Positions 1 to 14,100 of a DNA stretch of 64,000 bases are shown in pieces; the stretch's first letter is position 1; each line of letters begins with the position of its first letter. Below the pieces are notes generated by a model. That model made no database searches. It saw nothing but the letters and a program-made list of their open reading frames with translations, and had not been told where the DNA came from. This DNA comes from Litomosoides sigmodontis (lineage: Eukaryota > Nematoda > Chromadorea > Rhabditida > Onchocercidae), in contig OY718803.1 of NCBI GenBank assembly GCA_963070105.1, positions 9,157,823 through 9,221,822 of the forward strand. Reading direction: 5' to 3'. The position numbers and the translations under genes are program-made.

Positions 1-3000
1 TATAATCAAATGCATCATCTTCTGCAACGTTGCATATTTCAAGCTGATAATTCTTATCATTTGCTTTCTTTACTTTTGCCTTATCGCTTGAAGTAATTTC
101 TCTACCATTCTTATACCTAAAAAGTAAATAGTCAGCAATTGTTTGACGTATAACAGACATAATGTTTAAAATTGATTATTTTTTTAAATTTTATTCTTTT
201 TAATGAAATAGATCATATCAGTTTGATCATATCAATACTCACCATCTTACTAATTTCGGTGGTGCGTTTACTTCGACGTTAAGTAACACTTTTTCACCAG
301 CATTAACAGTTTGATCTTGTAGCCCTCTTGTGATAATTAATGCTGGCAATTTAACAGTCAATGCACAAGAAGAATCGGCTGTATCATCATCTGTGATAAC
401 TACAACCTGAAATTGTTAAGTTAATAAACCAAAGGTGGTATACAAAGAACTGAATTCGACATGTTACTTCATTTCAAAACTAACAAAGGGTGTTAAATTT
501 GAGGAAACCCTGAAAGTAATGGTCAAGTTCAATGTAGACGAGTAACTCCAAAATTGAAAGGAACAAAGAAGGAAAATGAAACGGAAGTGTACTTTATATT
601 CAGCTGAATCATCCTTGTCTGTGTCCGGTATCACCAACTGATATGTGTTATCATTGAGTTTATTCGGTTTAGCTTTATCGCCTGCTGTAATTTCTTTCCC
701 ATTTTTATACCTAAAAGTCCAAAAAAGAGTTACCTTAAAGGAACTTCCTCCGAATAGCAAATTTTTTTAAACAAGTTCATTTTTAATTTGCTCGTAAGGC
801 TAATTTGCATTGATTGTTTGAAAAGTTGTCATTTACCATTTAACTTGTTTTGGAGGCAAATTAGTTGAGATACTTAGGGTAGCCTTGGTGCCAACATCAA
901 GCGTTTCATTTTCCAGGTGCTCAGTAAATTCGATTTTTGGCATCTTCACAGTTAACTTAGCTGATGACTGCGCCTCACCTCCGTCATTTGATAGTACAAC
1001 CTGTAAAATAAAATTAATTAGACCTTTGATCGGCATAAATTGCTCTGAAGCAAATTTTATTAAAATTAAGAAATTTTAGTAACGCAAAATTAAGGTTCGA
1101 ACAAAAAATTGTCGTAATTCTGTCAGGGAATCAATTAAAGTTTACCGGCATCTGGGAGTGTTCAAAATATGAAAATGAATCAAAGCCTATACTAAGACAT
1201 TCTTAGGGCACTTAGTTTATATAAAATAAGAAAAATTGATTGACTGAAATTAAAAATTTAACCTCATAATCAGCTTCATCATCTTTTGTTGCTTTATCAA
1301 TGATTAACTGATATTTATTACTTCCAATTTGTTTCTTATCAATATTCTTTGCTTCAATGCCATTCTTGTACCTGAAAAAATTCCACTCTTACAATGAGAT
1401 TTCCATAACAGAATGATAAATTTCTTTTTGCTTACAGAATTTTACTAAATTCACAGATTTACAATTTATTTAAATTTTATTTTTTGTAAACGATAAAATC
1501 TATTTTTTTTGAATTTTTTCGAGTTATTAAAAATATTTCTAATTCACATTTTATTACCAACCATTTCACTTGTTTGATCGGTCCTTTAGTTTCTACTTCA
1601 AGTATTACTTTATCGCCAAGTTTAGCTATTGTTGGCTTTAAGCCACTGATAATTTCTGGTTTCTCTGAAATTTTATTCATATATAGTGTGATCTGATATA
1701 CAGTATGATTATAATTCTATATAGAGAAATACAATCATTAATTACAGTACCTGATATCAGCGTAATATTTGCATTAGATGCGACTGTTCCGGTATCGTTA
1801 GATATCTGTACCGTGTATGCACCAGCATTATTTTCATTGACTTCATCTACCACTAACTGATATTTTCCGTTACCAAGATCTTTCGTTTTCACGATTTTAT
1901 CATCGATCGGTTTACCATCTTTTAACCATTTAATTTGTTTTGGTGTACCATCCACCTCGACCTAAAAATGCAAAATTTTAGCTTAAAATGGATAAAATCA
2001 TGTAGATCATTTATTTAAACTTCAATTCAGCTGAAATTGATCTTTATCAATTATTGTAGTAGAGATTTTTTAATTTAATCTTGAACTTTAATCTTTAATT
2101 TATTGCAAAAATTGTTTCTTTGCAAGATGAAATTGATCACCTCAAGGAGAAGCTTAGATCCTTTTGGTATGCTCTGATCTTGAAGACTTCTTCGGAAGAC
2201 TGGTGCTACTTCACTACCGAGTACATTTACTGTACAAAATGATTCAACAGTATTGGTATCATTTGATAAGACTACATGATATGTTCCTGCATCTGAACCT
2301 ACTGCTCCACCAATTTCTAATTTACATTCATATCCAGTGATTGTGTCGAATTTGGTCCGACTGAAATTAATTTTGCTATTAGAAAATTTTGCTACTTAGC
2401 AATTTTTTAATTACCATAGAATTTAAAATATGCAATGAAGAAATTCTATTAAATTCTCTACCGCATATTTGATTTGAAGCATTTGATTAGCTCATTTCAG
2501 TTCTCTAACTCTTTGTTTTACATATTTTCAATTTGTTGAAAAAATTCATCTATACTTGTCTGCTTTGACTTCGTTCTTTCCATGGAACCATTTCACCCTT
2601 TTTGGTTTCCCTTCGACTTCAACAGACAAATGAATTTTACTACCAATTTTCACTACTGCATCGCTCAAGCCTTTCTTCAGTCTTAGAGTTTCCAGTTCTA
2701 AAATTGAATTATTGTTATTAGAAAATAATTTCAATTATTTCTTTCCACGCATTGTATGAAATTTTAGTTGTAATTTTCACACAAAAAAGTAAAACGAACA
2801 TTTGTACATCTGTTGCTATACAAAAACTTGAAAAATTAATTCATAGAAAACATCTTACCATTAACAAATAAAATTTATTGAAAACATCTTACCATTAACA
2901 GTTAGCGGAGCTTTTGAACTCATTGATCCAGCACTGTTTGTTGCTTCACATCGATAATTACCCTGATCTTCAATATTAACCGAATCGATCACTAAACGAT

Positions 3001-5103
3001 TCGTGCCATCCGATAGACTTTCAATACGAACATGCTCGCTAGGTTTTATTTCATCACCATCTTTGAACCATTTTACTTCTGGTACAGGAACACCAGCTAC
3101 TCTGAAGATAACACACATAAAAGTAACTTAAAAAAAAGAAGCTAACCATTCATCATTGCTAACAATTTCTCACTTAACTCTTGCATAATTTCAAACTTTT
3201 TTACAAACTTCCTCAAGCGCAAATGTCATTTAGGTAGCATAAATGGCACTCACCGGCATTCGAAAGAAACCCTCTCTTTCTCAATAGCTTGTATTAGCTT
3301 TAATTCCTGTAGAAATTCCGGTGCAATTTCACTTTCCACCGGTACCTCAAACTCGTAGTTCACAATTAACGTTGCATCGGTACGCGCTACACCGAAAGGA
3401 TTGCGCGCTTCACATCTGAATTCACCACTGTCATCCTGTAAGCAATTTTGCATGCTTTCATCATCGGACGGTTAGAATTAGAAGGAAAATCAATCGATTT
3501 CATATCAACTCTACCTTAAGGGCTGAATCGATAATCAACCGAGCGGTACCGTCCGAAAGTGTTTCCTTTTTGAAATGAGCATCATTTGCGCTGATTTCTT
3601 CCTTGTCCTGCAAATGTGATGAAATTGCCAATCATCTTGTCATCCTGATAAAACCACCAAAACAAAATGGAAATATCAATTTTTGCGATATATTATGGTA
3701 ATTTTCGAAGTTAAAGATCAACTATGACCGAGCTCAACGTTCATTCGACTGAGTAAAAAATGTGCAAGAGAAATTACATTGTGCGAACTGACGAAATTCG
3801 TTTCTTACCTTAAACCATTTAATTTCGGGCATTGGATCACCAACAATTTTACATTCCAGCACAACGTGTTCCGATTCTTTAGCACAAATTCCGCCCAAAG
3901 TTTTCAAGAATGCTGGCGGTGCGTGTCCTATTTCATCTTCTTCCTCTGATGCAGGCACTAAAATTTTCAGCTACTAAAATTTAAACAGACATATTCATCA
4001 TAAATTTAACACGTAGAGGCTTCAATAGCTCCTTTAAAATAAAAAGTATTAGAATTCGAAATTCAGCAAACTTTTTGAAATTTCTCAAAATATGAGAGTA
4101 ATAAGTAACCTTGAACGACTAGTGTAACATCACTCCATACATCACCATATTTATTGCTTGCAATACAGCGATATTCTCCGGCATCTTCAATAGCTACTTT
4201 TCGTACTATAAGCCTTTGGGTACCGTCAGGAAGATTTTCAAGTTCAATATTTGCACTTTCCTTCACCATATTTTCACCCTTGAACCATTTCACTTCTGGT
4301 TTTGGTTGTCCTTTGACCTTTCCTTCCAGCACTGCTACTTCACCAACACGGACCTGAATTAATGAGCAACTGTCACAGAAAGTTTCAAATTTTCGCAGTT
4401 AATAATTTTTCCTCGAACTTCTAACTTTATCTTTTCACTTTCATCAAAATTTAAAATTTTCTTCAATCAATTCTTCCTCATCTTTACTACTGTCTTGAAA
4501 CAATCATCCTACACTTTTTGAGTTGCATATTATACTTACAGTAATAGGTTTGATCGGTTCAATGAAATCAGGCTCTTCGCCTTGTTTCTGCAATTCCGCT
4601 TCAGTTACGATTCGAACAGGCCCAGCAGTCCAAGCAGCACCGAATTTATTGACTGCATCACACCGATATTCACCAATATCCTCTTTTCTAGCATTTCTGA
4701 TTTTCAGTACAACGGTACCGTCTCCATGGTACTCAGTGGTAATGCGATTATTCTGACTTAACTGAAAGAAATTTTCTCGATTTTTCCCCAATAGTAACCG
4801 AAATTAGATAACAACGAAAAATAACAGGTAATCTCTTCAGTTCTGATATTGTTAAAAACACGCCGGAAAAAGTCTACGAGACTTGCATCAAAATATGCAA
4901 AAGAAAAGACTATATATCTAAACTAAAGTAACTAGGAGTAAAAACTACCTTAACGTTATTTTTCGTCCAGGATACTGCCGGTCGTGGCATACCTTTCAGT
5001 TTGCAGTGAAGGATAATTTCAGCATTTTCAGTTACCGTGCACGATTTCAAAAGTTCCGTAAATACTGGTGGTCCTGCATCTTGTATTGTTTCGTGTGCTG
5101 TTT
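1..5103 (-). other. unc-89: unc-89 Ig domains 29-37 (exons 45-60, cut by the window edge)
   Basis: Exons: 4949-5103, 4540-4761, 4110-4353, 3809-3957, 3515-3607, 3254-3435, 2893-3101, 2556-2697, 2141-2360, 1751-1961, 1562-1664, 1263-1371, 837-1000, 593-710, 243-406, 1-116. Residues about 3324-4190. Ig29-Ig32 keep both core cysteines. Ig33-Ig37 mostly lack them (LSVEVEGKPKRVKWFHG, LEVETKGPIKQVKWYKNG, LNVEVNAPPKLVRWYKNG), as in the matching C. elegans repeats, which suits a cytoplasmic protein that does not need the disulfide. The donor after exon 55 must be gttggt at 1561-1556, because the better-looking gtaata four bases on breaks the frame. Ig37 is cut at position 1. Confidence 0.92.
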
Positions 5104-8100
5104 CTAAAATCAAAGTAAACTGTAGCTAGAAAACTAGTGAATTTAAATGGATCAAAACAAAGCTCCAAAAGGCAAGAATTCAAAGTTAGCATGAGAACGG
5201 AATTGTCAGCGCTGAAAAGCCGAGAGCATAATGATTTGTCTCCAACAAAGAGGAATGTTAGCTTAATTTGGCATCATAAAATTTAATTGACATAAATTTT
5301 TGAAGCAAAGCATAAGCGCATGCACATTTAGCATTTAATGAGTCTTTCTTGTGATTATCAAGCTTTAGAATAAATGAATAAATCATGCTTGAATCACATA
5401 GCCATTGGAAATCCTCTGAGTACCGCTTCACAATTTGAACTCTCTTCCAAAATAATTCAAATATTCAAGACAAAAAAATTTAGTTGAAATTCAACTGTTC
5501 AAATCAGAAGACCTATTTCGTTATTCAATAAAATCGTGAAAACAGTACATAAAGGACTTCATGACATATGATTGCTGGGACAGAAAAGGCTCTACCACAA
5601 CCTAAAATACTGAGGTTTCCTTCGGTCCATGACGATGAACCACCAATGGAAGCAGTGCATCGATAAGTTCCAACATCTTCTACGCTCACTTCATCAATTA
5701 GCAATTTCTGAGTACCACCAACAAGTCTTTCAATGGTAATTGAACTGTTTGTCGATACGTCAAGACCATCTTTAGACCACTGTATCTGAACGTCATCCTC
5801 GGTAGCACTCAAGACGCACCGTAATTCTACCGCTGACCTATCCACTGCAACAACATTGTTCAACGGCTCAATGAATCCAATTAAAGCCGATTCCTCATCG
5901 CCCATTTCTTCCGTTGCAAAATTGAGCTTTGCTGCAGTTGCTGCACTTCCAGATTTGTTGATAGCTTCGCATCGATACATCCCAACGTCTTCTTTGGTAG
6001 CATTTTCAATTGTCAGCTTTATCGTGCCATCATCGAATGCTTCCATCGTCAAATGTTCGCTTGGCTCAATCGACTTATCATCCAAGTACCAACGAATGTC
6101 CGCCTTTGCATTTTCATTCACTCGACATCTTATGCTGACCGTTTCACCCTCCTTAACGGTGTGCGTTTCCAATGGTTCAATGAACATTGGCTTAACTTCT
6201 CCCTCCGGCATCTTTTCAAAGCTATATTTTGGAAACTTAATTTTTCCAGTAATTTCAGCTGTACCAATTGAATTGGTAGCAACACATGCATAGGTACCTA
6301 CATCTTCCTTATTTACATTCGCAATCACTAGTGTTTGACTTCCACTTGCATCATCCTTTTTGAAGAAACGGGTATTGTCAATGTTAATCGCAACACCGTT
6401 CCGCATCCATGTTACCTCCGGTTTTGGATTGCCAACCACAGTGCATTTAAGCTCTGCTCTTTCACCTTCCATTAGGCTCAATTCACCAATTTCATGCGTA
6501 AATAGCGGTGCTTTCAATTCCGATATAACGGCCAATTTTGCTTCCGTTTCCTTCGTACCAGCTAAATTGACCGCTTTGCAGGAATAGCTACCCATATCTT
6601 CTAGTAGCGCTTGTTTAACAATCAGTGTATGATGTCCACGTTCATCTTTCTTCGACAAGATATGCTCATTATCAATGTTAATTGGAGCACCATCTTTCAA
6701 CCATATCACCTCAGGTGTTGGTTTTCCAACTACTGTAACCGAAAACTGTGCTGTTTCACTCTCTTGCACCAAAACCTCCTGCAGACATTCAGTGAATTTG
6801 GGTACTTCAATGGTTTTTTCAACTACAAATTTAGCATCAGTTTGAGCAGTACCGACCACATTGGTAGCTTTACACGAATAAACACCAACATCTTCTAAAC
6901 GAGCTTCCTTGATCACCAATGTAGACTGTCCAGCATCAACCTCTTTCATCAGAATGTGTTTGTTATCGATGTTTACTGGAACTCCATCTTTGCACCATGT
7001 TATTTCAGGTGTTGGTCTTCCGACCACTGCTACCGACAACTCGGCTGTTTCACCTTCTTGCACCAAAAACTCTTCCAAGCCCTTCGAAAACTGCGGTAAT
7101 TCATTTTCTTTTTCCACTGCTACTGAAACTTTGGTTTCCGTCTCACCGACTTTATTGTAAGCTTTGCAACAGTAAACACCACCATCTTCTAATTTAGCTT
7201 GCTTGATCACTAAGGTATGACAACCACGTTCATCCTGTCTCGTTATAAAATGAACATTGTCGATATTTATAGGTGCATTATCCTTCATCCAGCAAACTTC
7301 CGGTGTTGGTTTCCCGGTGATTACTACCGCAAGTTCAGCAGTTTCGACCTCCTTTACCCTAATTTCGGATGATTGTTTAGTAAACTTTGGTGCTTGCAGA
7401 AGTTCAAGTACCAGAAATTCCGCTCTGCATTCTTCAGAACCGGCCTGATTAGTTGCCTTACACGAATAAACGCCAGCATCTTCTAATTCAGCCTGCTTAA
7501 TGGTTAAAATATGTTGATTCGTTTCGGTTTCTCGAACAAATATCCGTTCGCTGTTGCTTTGCAGCGGTGTCCCATCCTTGAACCACTGTATTTCAGGTGT
7601 AGGTACCCCGGTTGCGGTTATCTTCATTTCGGCACTTTCTAACTCATGAACTTCTACATCAGTTAGCACTTCTGTAAATGCCGGTGGTTTGGCGATTGAC
7701 TCCACCGAAACATTGGCGCTTGAAATCTCCTTACCCTCCAAATTAACCATTTCAACCCGGTAGCTGCCTGCTTCTTCTAGCTTCGCATTTTTGATGATCA
7801 ATTTAGACTGGCCTTCATCGCTTCTTATCGTCACTTTCTCTTCTTCTTCTACAATTTCCTCCTCATCTTTGAACCATTTGACATCCGGTGGTGGAATGCC
7901 GGTAAATTTTACTTCCATAATAATTTCGTTACCCTCAGTGACCTTTCGATTCTTCAGTACTTCAGTTACTTCCGGCTTTCGATTTATTTTTTTCTGCTTA
8001 ATTTCTGCCTTCGATTCTGTCATACCGACGGAATTGATAGCAACAGCGCGATATTTCCGAAAATCAGATTCCTCCACTTTCTCTATCACCAACCTCCAGT

Positions 8101-11100
8101 GAGCATTAGAAATGTCATGTTCAATAGAATAACGAGAATCTGAAGTGATTCGGGTAGATTCCCGAAAGAATTGTACGACTGGTTGTGGTGAACCTTTAAC
8201 ACAGCAATCGAAAATTACCTTCTCACCTATGCTTACTTCTTTAGAATTGATGTGACGAGTAAATTGTGGCGCTTCAGCTGAAAACAGATAAAGGAACGGG
8301 TGGAGAGAGAGAGAGAGAGAGCGGTTATCCAATGATAAAAACCTAAGAGGATAAAAAGTGAATTGTAAAGTATTCTTGCAAAACGATCACGCCTTTAGCC
8401 TAAAACTTATCATTTCTAATATGGCAATCTCCGCAAGAGTAAATGCGAGAAACAGTTGATGTAAAGACAGGAAGGAAGATTACCACTGTTTCAAATTTCA
8501 CAAACTTACCTAATACAGCAAGAGTTGCCTTTGATTCTGTTTTGCCTTCAGAATTTTCAGCCAAGCATGTGTACTGTCCGCGGTCAGTGACATCAGCGGA
8601 AACGATAACCAACCGCTGGATGGCACCATCTGATTCAATGACCCTTTTACCCGCTTCCTCAGCTATTGGAGTCTGAAACAATATCATTTCCATTTACGAT
8701 TAATTTTGTTCGTCAGTTCATCATGATGAATAAGTAAATTTCAATTTCAATTATTAATTTTCATCTTTAACAGATAACCTTTCCGTGAAACCATGTAATG
8801 GTTGGTTGTGGTTCACCGACTACTTTACATTCGAAAATAACTTTTTCTGATTCACTGCATGTTTTATCCTGAATAGCAACAACAAATTCCGGTTCATGTC
8901 TAATCGGTTTCACGAGTGCTTCTGAAAGCATTGCACTTTTCATTTTCATTTTTACATGAAATTTTTGATTACATTCTTTCCTCTAACTTTCAATGAAGCA
9001 AAAGTTGCAAGCGATCAGTAAAAGAAATGAGCAGATAAAGATTAGATTAGACTACGAGAATTCAAATTATGAATTTGAAAGTGTTGGAATTGTACTGATT
9101 CTGCTTTTCGTGTTATTCCAAGTATTAATAACAGATGCTTACCGATTACATTTAAAGTTGCTTCGCAAGAATCTTTGCCAGCAGTATTATGCACTACAAC
9201 AGTGTATTTTCCGGCATCTTCCGGTGAAACATCATCAATGATTAACTCAATGGCCACCTGATCTTCTATGGCTCGAGTTTGCACACGAATTCTTGCAACT
9301 AGTTCTATCTCGCGTCCATCTTTTAACCTTGAGAAAAAGAAATTGACAAAAAATACTGAATAGCATGGTGAGAGAAATAAGTAATTAATTGAAAAAATTT
9401 CATTTTACGCAGATTAAGATTATGCAGCAAGAAGTTGAACATCCTACCATTTGCAGCATACGCCTTTAGTATTCGGAACAACACACTCGAAGATCGCTTG
9501 CTGTCCACGTGCTGCTCGAGTATCCTTAATTTTAGTAATAAATTTTGGTGCCATAATCGGTGTTGGCGTACGTTGCATTTCGTCGATGGAATCCATTTCT
9601 CCACCTAAATAAAAATGCTCCTCAAATAAAGTGAATAGAAAATTTGTAGAAATTTAAAATTTGGATATAAACAGTACGGTGCGTGCAACTTATACCTTAA
9701 AAATTGTGAAACGAAATATTTGTGGAGAGTAATTTAAATTAACGCACCAAGTTCTGGACCATCTTCAATGTTAAGCACTTCTTCGGCCATTACTTCAGAT
9801 TCTGTTTGTGACTCCGAGAACATATCTGAGGTGTAGGGCTAGAAAATAGGCATTTTTTAAGACACCGACCAAGGAAGAAATTCTTTTTCTTTTTTTATTT
9901 TCAGATATTAGAATAAATTCAAAAAGCTATGCTAACTGCATAATTTAGAATATTAAAAAATTATTCGAATTGAAATTTGAAAGTAGCTCACTCCCATGCT
10001 AGCCGTACATGACACTTCACCAGCATCATTTTCAGCCTTGCAAATAATTTCACCGGTATGTTTGTCTTCATTGAAATTCTTGATCACAAGTGTTGATGTA
10101 TTATCATCGGTAACAATAGTGATTTCATCACTGTCTTTCACTTCTTCATTATTAATATACCATGTGAGATTTGGTTTCGGATCACCCGTAAAAACTACCT
10201 GAAGCTTGAATAGTATTTTTAACTTTGAAAAGCTTAAAGTAAGTAAAATTTTCAACAAACTCTTACATTTCGTCGAGCAGATATTTGAATACTAAAATTT
10301 GAAAATTCATTTTTTACAATACGAAGGAAGAAATGATCAAACTTTTGATGTGATAGAAACGATCTAACTTGTGCTTAGATTATATCATCTTACCGCTTCA
10401 TTAGTCAAAAATTCGATTCGTTGAACGGAGCAAGAATTTTTCATTCTTACCTTATGAGTGACCTGTGAACCTTGTCGTGCTTTTACGTTGCTAAGCCATT
10501 CGATGAAATCTGGTGGTTCACCACGTGGTAGCACCAAAAGTGACGCTTCAGACACCGCTCTACCAAATTCATTTATCGCCTCACATACAACCTAATTTTG
10601 CAATCAATTTTTAGCAAAAAATCAGAACTGAAATCATTTTTGAAATAAAATTTACAAAAATTGGCCAAAAAATGTGATAATAAAAAAAAAAACAAAAATT
10701 TACTTTTCCCGAATAATCGCATGTGATATTTTTGATTGTAACCGTGTACGTTCCTTTTTCTGCATGTATTTTAATATTTTGTGATTCTTTCAATTTTTTT
10801 CCATTTATATACCTGAATTTTCATTTCGCTCACATCATGAAATTTCAAGCATAATTTCTTCTAAACTGCTAACTAATGACAAAATTTTAGTCAAAACAAA
10901 TAATTGATTTCTGTAAAATGCAAAAAAAAAAACATTAAAAATTTTAATTTTTCTGTAAAAAAAGAGCACTAACCATGAAACTTGTGGAGCTGGTTCACCC
11001 ATCAAAACAGCTTTCAATTTCAATGTATCACCCTCACGACACACAGCATCACAAAGTGAAGTTTCAAATTCCACTGGTATTGGTGTTAAAACAGTAAGAG

Positions 11101-14100
11101 GTCCTTGCGTTGTTACCTCACCAGCTTTATTGTACGCTACACATTTAATGGTACCAGTCATATCTTTGGTGCAACCATGAATTGTCAACGAATGCACACC
11201 ATTTTCCTCCTTCATTTCTGTATCCTCCGTTGCTACCACAAGCTATAACATACACTTTCAACCAAGTCCAACTGGTTTTATGCTCTTTTTTATCAATTTT
11301 TTATATTTTATCAATTGTTTTTTTGAATTCTTTCATAGCTCAATGGCTTGCTTCTATTAAAGTAGCAATTTATTTTAAATTCTTTTACATAAAAATGAAA
11401 TTGCAATTTCCTCCGCTCAAAATATTCACTGTGCAATTTTGTACAGAAATTGATTAAAGTAGGAAAATTTTGGCATCGCATAGGTTGCTGCTATAGCCTG
11501 ATATTGTGTCTTGAAGATTCACAAAAGTACCTACCTGATCATTGATGTACCATTTTGTGAATGGTACCGGATCACCGGTGATGATTACTTTAACATTGAG
11601 AGAGTCGCCTTCATTGATTGTAGTTGCCGGTATATCAGAAAGGAAAGCTGGTTTTGCCATCGGCCGCTTTTTAGTTACTCCAATTGATGCGGAACAATCT
11701 GCATATACAAACGTAAATTTCATTTGCATTAAAATGAAGCAAGAAAAAAAACGATACCAATTTTTCGAAACGATTCTCTCAATTTCCAAGTTTTCGCCTT
11801 ACTCTATATTTTTAATTTAAGTATGAAGTAAAAAACAAAATGAATAGAGCATAACTAATTGCTCGAATAAATGTATTACAGTTTTTTTCACATAGCCAAA
11901 TAGGTTTTAAATTAATTTCAAAGCGCCAATTACTATTCACATGATCAAAATTTCACGAATTGCAAACTTCCAATAAAATTTAAATTTGAATAATTCACAC
12001 ATACCAGCAGAACCGAATTGGTTCTCCGCTCGTATTGTAATCCGTGACTTATCACCTAATTGAACAGAATCAATTTTCAATTGTAATGTTCCATCTTCTT
12101 CTCGATTCACTTTGAAGCGATCATCTCTCAGTGGCTTACCATCTCTTAACCATGATATTGTGGGAATAGGTTTGATCTGAAATTTAGGAATTGGAGATAT
12201 AAAATTAAATTCTCTTCTTCAATGCCAGAAGCAATTGTAATGATATGAAATTATTGCTTGGCATAATTGAAATGCGAATAAAATGTAATTAGTAATTTCA
12301 TTTCTCTACAACCTGAGCAAGTTTAGCATCCATAATTAATCCCTCTCCTTCAACCACCAATTTATCTTGGATATTTCTCTCAAAAAATGGTGCTTTTCCG
12401 GATGGCTTAACAACCAGCGTTGCCAGTTGCTTTTTGGATCCCACACTATTCTTTGCTTCACATGAAATTTCACCGCCTTGTTCCAGTTGAACATCATTTA
12501 ACACCAATGTATGCGTACCATTTTCCTCGGTAATTTTCATATTACTAAAATTTTTAAATGAGAAAAATTATTATACACTATAGTTGCTATTCTCACTGCA
12601 ACAAATACGTCGTACGCTATGATTGGTATTGTAATAAAAACGATTACATCATTTAATTAACTAATAGTTGTAAATTAGCTATGCGAAATGGTAAAGCTTA
12701 ATTACCACTTATTTTCATCACACTAGTAAGACGAAATGGAAAAGATGATGGAATTTTGGTTAACATTTACAGAGAGAATGCTACAGCATACCTGCTAGGT
12801 ACAATCGGTTGTCCATTGCAAAACCAAGCTACTTCCGGAATCGGATAACCAGTTATTTTAGTGGAGAAACTTACTGTTTCACCCTCACTCACTTGACGGC
12901 TCTTAATTTCAGTTTGAATATTTGGTGGTTCCAATTTTTTATTAACAGTTAGCATTGCGCTCGCTTCCACCTTTCCTTCTGTATTTTCTGCTTTCATTGT
13001 TATCTAAATTAGCGCATTAATTTCTACACAGAAAAGATGACAGTTCAATTTATATTGAAATTTAAAAAGTTTTTTAAAATTTACTAAATATTAGGCTAAA
13101 GAGAAAATAATACCTTCTTTCCACTATCAGATAATTTTGCTTTTAAAATTCTGATAGATGTCTTTCCAGCTGTTGCATCAAATTTCATTCCAACTTCGTT
13201 ACTATTCTCCAATTTCACTCCATCCATATACCAGCTTACCGTTGGTATAGGTTTTCCAGAAATAATAGCACTGAATTTTACAGTTTCACTTTCTTCAACT
13301 TCATGATCCTGTGGTGCTCGTAGAATTTCTGGTTTACGAGCTACTTCTATGACTTCAACAGATGCATGTGATTCACTGGTTCCACAGGAATTTGTCGCTC
13401 TAGCAATTAATGTACCGCACATATCTAATTTAGCCTCATTTATGGTTATATGATACTTTCCGTCACCTGAAAATACCAGATTTTAAATGAATGTACAACG
13501 CTTACATCAATCCTATATTGACCTCTAACAGTTTAGTTAAACAGCAGAATTTTCCGGATATTGACATACCATCGTCTATAATTTGCACATTTTCATTGTT
13601 TGTTAGCTCTTTGCCGTTCAAAAGCCACCCAATGGTCACTCCGTTGTATGGTCGTTCGATTGCAGTATCCCATCGTAGCGGTTCACCTTCGTTGACGCAA
13701 CGATCAATCAGATGTGTCTTGAACACTGGCTTTGTCAGATCTGGTTCAACCTGAGAAAGAAAACAGAAAATTGAAAATGTTAAAATTTGAAGAAATCCGA
13801 TTTATTTAATTTCCAGTTTTGCTATTTGTTCTAACACCATCAAAAATTCCTTTCCACTACTTCAACAAACAAAAAAATAGCCAAATACGAACCTTCAAAA
13901 CAGCTTCCTTTTCTGCTTTACCGATTGCATTTTCAGCGACAACAATCACTTCACCAGCATGTTTCACGTTTGCCCGTTCTATTTTCAAGATATAAACTGA
14001 TTCGAATGATTTAATGGTGATATTTGCATCCGATGCTGATAGCTCACGTCCATTTAATTGCCATTTCACTGTTGGCGCGGGCTTCGCAATTATTTCAGCC

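Noticed and set aside
5856..8102. Several plus-strand open frames of 62-145 codons
   Set aside because: They are antisense to unc-89 exon 44, rich in Ser/Phe/Leu as expected from reverse reading of Ig coding sequence, and match no family.
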